From NAT127 sp034717695 (GTDB lineage Bacteria > Pseudomonadota > Gammaproteobacteria > Pseudomonadales > Porticoccaceae), in contig JAYELS010000075.1 of assembly GCA_034717695.1 (NCBI GenBank), positions 1 through 64,000 on the forward strand: a stretch of DNA of 64,000 bases. Direction: 5' to 3'. A program made the translations under genes and the position numbers. The notes beneath the pieces were generated by a model. It searched no databases. It worked only from the letters and a program-made list of their open reading frames with translations, and had not been told where the DNA came from. Positions 60,654-64,000 of this stretch are shown in pieces (position 1 is the stretch's first letter; each line of letters begins with the position of its first letter).

Positions 60654-62129
60654 TCAGGGGTTGAAGGCAAAGCCGTCGTCGATCACCCGCAGGCAGGCGT
60701 CCACCACCTGGGGGTCGTAGCGCTCGCCGCGCCGGGTGCGGATTTCGGCGAGGGCGGCGTCGAGCCCCAGGGCCGGCCGGTAGGGGCGGTGGGACACCAT
60801 GGATTCGATCACGTCGGCCACCGCCACGATGCGGGCTTCGAGGCAGATATCCTCGCCCTTGAGGCCCTGGGGGTAGCCGGAGCCGTCGAGGCGCTCGTGG
60901 TGCTGGTGGGCGATATCCGCCACCGGCCAGGGGAATTCCACGTCGGCGAGGATGCGGTAGCCGGTGACCGGGTGATCCTGCACCAGCCGGTATTCGATAT
61001 CGGTGAGGCGGCCGGGCTTGGTGAGGATATCGGTGGGCACGGCGATCTTGCCGATGTCGTGGATCATGGCGCCGAGGCGCACGCCCTGGATGCGTTTGTC
61101 GTCAAGGCCCATCCGGCGGGCGATGGCGGCGGACAGCTCCGCCACCCGGCGCTGGTGGCCGGCGGTGTAGGGGTCGCGGGCTTCCACCGCCATGCCCACG
61201 GTGTGGATGGTGCCCTCCAGGGTCCGTTCGAGGGCGGCCTGCTGGGCCAGGAGGGCCTCGTTGGCGGCCCGCAGGTCGGCGGTGCGCTGCTCCACCAGCT
61301 CCTCGAAGTAGCGCTGCAGGCGGCTCAGTTCCAGGTGGGTGCGCACCCGGGCGCGCACCTCGTCGATGTCGAAGGGTTTGGTGATGTAGTCGGCGGCGCC
61401 GATGGAAAAGCCCCGCACCTTGTCCACCGTGGCGTCCACCACGGTGACGAAGATCACCGGGATGCGGTTGCCGGCGGGGGTTGCCTTGATGCGCCGGCAC
61501 ACCTCGTAGCCGTCCATCTCCGGCATCAGGATGTCGAGCAGCACCAGGTCCGGCGGGGTGGCGCCGTGCACCAGTTCGAGGGCCTTGGCGCCGTTGTTGG
61601 CGGCCATGATGCGGTAGTCGTCCTTCAGGGATTCCGCCAGGGCGTGGATGTTCTCCGCCACGTCGTCGACGATGAGGATCGACTGGCGGGACTCCGGCTG
61701 GTCGAGCCGCGCCTGGGGCTTGCGCCGGTAGCGGTGCAGTTCCAGCTGGGTGAGGATGCGCAGCTTGAGCAGGTCGGGGTTGATGGGCTTGGTGATGTAG
61801 TCGGCGGCGCCGAGGGTGATGCCGGTGTCCTCGTCGCTGATCTCCGCCAGGGCGGTGACGAAGATCACCGGGACATCGCTGGTGTGGGGGTCGGATTTCA
61901 GCCGCCGCAGCACTTCGTAGCCGTCGATACCGGGCATGCGGATGTCCAGCAGCACCAGGTCCGGCGCCGGGTCGCGGGCGGCGATTTCGAGGGCCTTTTC
62001 ACCGCTGTTGGCGGCGAGGATGGCGTAGTCCTGGCGCAGGATGCTCATCAGCCCGTGGAGGTTCTCGTTGACGTCGTCGACGATCAGGATGCGGGGCTTG
62101 GGCGCGGCGGGGATCTCGGTGTCGGTCAT
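60654..62129 (-). CDS. double-receiver HD-GYP response regulator
   Basis: This 491-residue protein has two complete receiver domains (about 12-130 and 148-265), each with DD, phospho-Asp (LVLLDIRMPG; LVLLDILMPE) and Lys (ITKPIN; ITKPFD), then a coiled-coil (about 275-305) and HD-GYP (about 310-485; MIHDIGK, HHERLDGSGYPQGLKGE). It should lower c-di-GMP when phosphorylated. The ATG at 62129 is 16 bp after the stop of the hybrid kinase, so the kinase is its likely partner. Confidence 0.88.
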   Translation of the reverse strand: MTDTEIPAAPKPRILIVDDVNENLHGLMSILRQDYAILAANSGEKALEIAARDPAPDLVLLDIRMPGIDGYEVLRRLKSDPHTSDVPVIFVTALAEISDEDTGITLGAADYITKPINPDLLKLRILTQLELHRYRRKPQARLDQPESRQSILIVDDVAENIHALAESLKDDYRIMAANNGAKALELVHGATPPDLVLLDILMPEMDGYEVCRRIKATPAGNRIPVIFVTVVDATVDKVRGFSIGAADYITKPFDIDEVRARVRTHLELSRLQRYFEELVEQRTADLRAANEALLAQQAALERTLEGTIHTVGMAVEARDPYTAGHQRRVAELSAAIARRMGLDDKRIQGVRLGAMIHDIGKIAVPTDILTKPGRLTDIEYRLVQDHPVTGYRILADVEFPWPVADIAHQHHERLDGSGYPQGLKGEDICLEARIVAVADVIESMVSHRPYRPALGLDAALAEIRTRRGERYDPQVVDACLRVIDDGFAFNP

Positions 62130-62145
62130 GGTCGCTGTCCGCGGG

Positions 62146-64000
62146 TCAGGGCCTGTTGGCAAGTTGGGCGCGAAGGTCCGCCAGGGTGGCGAGGGCCTCG
62201 TCGATGGCGAAGTCATCCACCTGCCGGGCGAGGGCGCTGATGGCCGGCTCCAGGGGGCCGCCGGCGACGCCGCCGCGCAGCTCCGCCAGGAGGCCCTCGG
62301 CGGCGCCGAGATCGTGGTCGAGGGCGGCGTGGAGCAGGTCGAGGCGGCGCACCAGCTCGGCGGGCAGCAGCGGCGCCGCGGCGCTCGCGGTGCCGACGCC
62401 GGGCCGCGCCAGGCTGTCGATGTCGGCCATCACCGCCGCCAGGCGCTGGGCCAGCAGCGCCAGCTGGGCCGCGTCCGGTGCGCGGCCCTCCTTGAGCTCG
62501 GTGTCGATGGCCGCCACGCACTCGAACAGCGGGCCGGCGCCGATGTTGCCGCTCACCCCCTTGAGGGCGTGGCAGTATTCCTCGCCGGCCTGGACGCCCC
62601 GCTCGGCGATGATGCGCTGCAATTCCCGCGCCGCGTCCGGGTAGTGTTCGCGAAAGCGCTTGAGCTGCTTGAGGTAGGCATCCACCTTGCCGCCGATGCG
62701 CTTGATGCCCTGGTCGGCCTGGAGGCTTTCCAGGGCGAGCAGTTCCGCCGGGATGGCGTTGGGCGCGGCGCCCTGTTCCGGCCCCGGCCGCGGCGCTCCG
62801 TCCCGGGGGGGCTGGATCCAGCGGGCCAGGGTGGCCATCAGCCGGTCCGGGGCGATGGGTTTGGTGATGTGGTCGTTCATGCCCGCGGCCATGCTGTTCT
62901 CCGCGTCCCGGGCCATGGCCAGGGCGGTCATGGCGATGATGGGCAGGGTGGCGAAGCGCTCGCCCCCCGGTGCCGCCGCCAGCTGGCGGATGCGGCGGCT
63001 GGCCTCGAGGCCATCCATCACCGGCATCTGGATATCCATCAGCACCCCGGCGTAGGCCTGGCGCTGGACCATGGCCACCGCCTCCTCGCCGTTGACGGCG
63101 CAATCGACCTGGACGTTCATGCTGTGGAGCAGCTCCACGGCGAATTCCCGATTGATGTCGTTGTCCTCCACCAGCAGCAGGCGGGCGCCCTTGAGGTCGA
63201 GGGTGGCGCCGTTGCCGGGGTGGTGCTCGGCGGGCTTGCGCTCCCCCAGCACCCGGCCGCGGCCGAGGGCGGTGAGCACCGCGTCGAGCAGGGTGGAGGG
63301 GGATACCGGCTTGACCAGGAAGCCGTCGACCCCGGCCTTCTCCGCCAGGGTCATCACATCCTCGCGGCCGTAGGCGGTGACCATCACCACCTTGGGCTTT
63401 CTGTCGATCACCGGGTCGCGGCGGATCAGGCGGATCACCTGGTCGCCGTTCATGCCGGGCATGCGCCAGTCCATCAGCACCAGGTCGAAGGGCTGCTCCC
63501 CGGCCCGCTGCAGTGTGTCGAGGGCGCTCTCGCCGTTGGCCGCCACCGCCACGTCGAGCTGGAAGTAGCGCAGCATCTCGGCGAGGATTTCCCGGGACAC
63601 TTGGTTGTCGTCCACCACCAGCACCCGCATGTCCTTGAGCAGCGGCCCCACCTGCTCCAGCAGCTCGCGGCGGTGGGCCAGGGCCTCCCGGGCCACCTTG
63701 AGCCTGACGGTGCAGCACATGGTGGTGCCCTTGCCGGGGCGCGAGTCTTCCACCCAGATGCGGCCGCCCATCATGTCCACCAGATGCTTGCAGATGGCAA
63801 GGCCAAGGCCGGTGCCTCCGAAGCGCCGGGTGGTGGATTGGTCCGCCTGGCTGAATTTCTCGAACAGCCTGGACTGGGTCTCCTCGTTCATGCCGATGCC
63901 GGTGTCGCGCACCGAGATCTGCAGGTTGAGGTCGGTGTCGTTGAGGCTGAGGCAGTGGAAGGCCAGTTCCACCTCGCCGCTCTCGGTGAACTTGACGGCG
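62146..64000 (-). CDS. hybrid sensor histidine kinase (C-terminal part, truncated by window edge)
   Basis: The frame is open to the window edge and begins inside the kinase ATP-binding domain (AVKFTESGEVEL, then DTGIGM and GGTGLGLAI boxes). It continues with two receivers (VLVVDDNQ/DLVLMDWRMPG/VKPVSP and LLVEDNDINRE/GVLMDIQMP/TKPIAP) and a C-terminal Hpt domain with the phospho-His in YCHALKGVSGN. The sensory N-terminus and the histidine dimerisation domain are outside the window. It is a full phosphorelay protein likely to feed the HD-GYP response regulators 16 bp downstream. Confidence 0.9.
   Translation of the reverse strand, partial: AVKFTESGEVELAFHCLSLNDTDLNLQISVRDTGIGMNEETQSRLFEKFSQADQSTTRRFGGTGLGLAICKHLVDMMGGRIWVEDSRPGKGTTMCCTVRLKVAREALAHRRELLEQVGPLLKDMRVLVVDDNQVSREILAEMLRYFQLDVAVAANGESALDTLQRAGEQPFDLVLMDWRMPGMNGDQVIRLIRRDPVIDRKPKVVMVTAYGREDVMTLAEKAGVDGFLVKPVSPSTLLDAVLTALGRGRVLGERKPAEHHPGNGATLDLKGARLLLVEDNDINREFAVELLHSMNVQVDCAVNGEEAVAMVQRQAYAGVLMDIQMPVMDGLEASRRIRQLAAAPGGERFATLPIIAMTALAMARDAENSMAAGMNDHITKPIAPDRLMATLARWIQPPRDGAPRPGPEQGAAPNAIPAELLALESLQADQGIKRIGGKVDAYLKQLKRFREHYPDAARELQRIIAERGVQAGEEYCHALKGVSGNIGAGPLFECVAAIDTELKEGRAPDAAQLALLAQRLAAVMADIDSLARPGVGTASAAAPLLPAELVRRLDLLHAALDHDLGAAEGLLAELRGGVAGGPLEPAISALARQVDDFAIDEALATLADLRAQLANRP

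Overview
The window is GC-rich (roughly two thirds G+C by eye), densely coded bacterial DNA. I see no rRNA, tRNA or CRISPR array. The gene types suggest an aerobic, metabolically versatile Gammaproteobacterium: TonB-dependent receptors, NorE/NorF-like proteins, an OprC/NosA-like copper receptor, bacterial FAN1, many HD-GYP proteins and long beta-oxidation-type operons. Species cannot be assigned from sequence alone.

Region 1 (1-11677) is the first catabolic block. A truncated SDR gene and an enoyl-CoA hydratase lie on the minus strand. On the plus strand come a VOC (extradiol-dioxygenase-fold) protein, an amidohydrolase and an FAD-dependent dehydrogenase. A GntR/FCD regulator faces them. A plus-strand run then follows: NIPSNAP protein, two acyl-CoA dehydrogenase subunits, pcaI, pcaJ and pcaF. 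Both plus-strand units carry the same 14-bp motif upstream (TAATATGYTAGYAT), a candidate operator for the GntR protein.

Region 2 (11748-27192) looks like a single long operon that starts at a sigma70-like promoter with an overlapping inverted repeat and ends at a strong terminator. It encodes an SDR, an IclR regulator, a LuxE-like acyl-activating enzyme, a LuxC-like acyl-CoA reductase, a second SDR, a thioesterase, an aldehyde dehydrogenase, an enoyl-CoA hydratase, a beta-type acyl-CoA dehydrogenase, an ADP-forming acyl-CoA synthetase, an alpha-type acyl-CoA dehydrogenase, an SMP-30 lactonase and an AMP-forming ligase. The mixture of carboxyl activation, acyl reduction, aldehyde oxidation and beta-oxidation steps suggests degradation of a bulky lipid-like molecule such as a terpenoid, steroid or alicyclic acid. 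The substrate is inferred, not shown. The LuxE-LuxC pair without luciferase genes is the best candidate here for an undescribed pathway.

Region 3 (27200-45750) holds accessory and uptake genes: a divergent enoyl-CoA hydratase / CoA ligase pair with two 23-bp repeats between them, three APH-fold kinases, a medium-chain reductase, a secreted protein with two SnoaL/NTF2 domains, a three-gene membrane set (unknown protein, CoxIII/NorE, CoxIV/NorF), two TonB receptors probably for organic substrates, a tiny secreted three-repeat cysteine protein and a copper-type TonB receptor.

Region 4 (45806-64000) holds signalling and repair genes. Four HD-GYP proteins and the C-terminal part of a hybrid histidine kinase form two clusters. 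Between them are a FAN1 nuclease with a nuclease-helicase partner, an orphan molybdopterin oxidoreductase, two tiny coupled genes, a secreted hypothetical protein, a Nudix hydrolase and a DUF533/TerB-like membrane protein.
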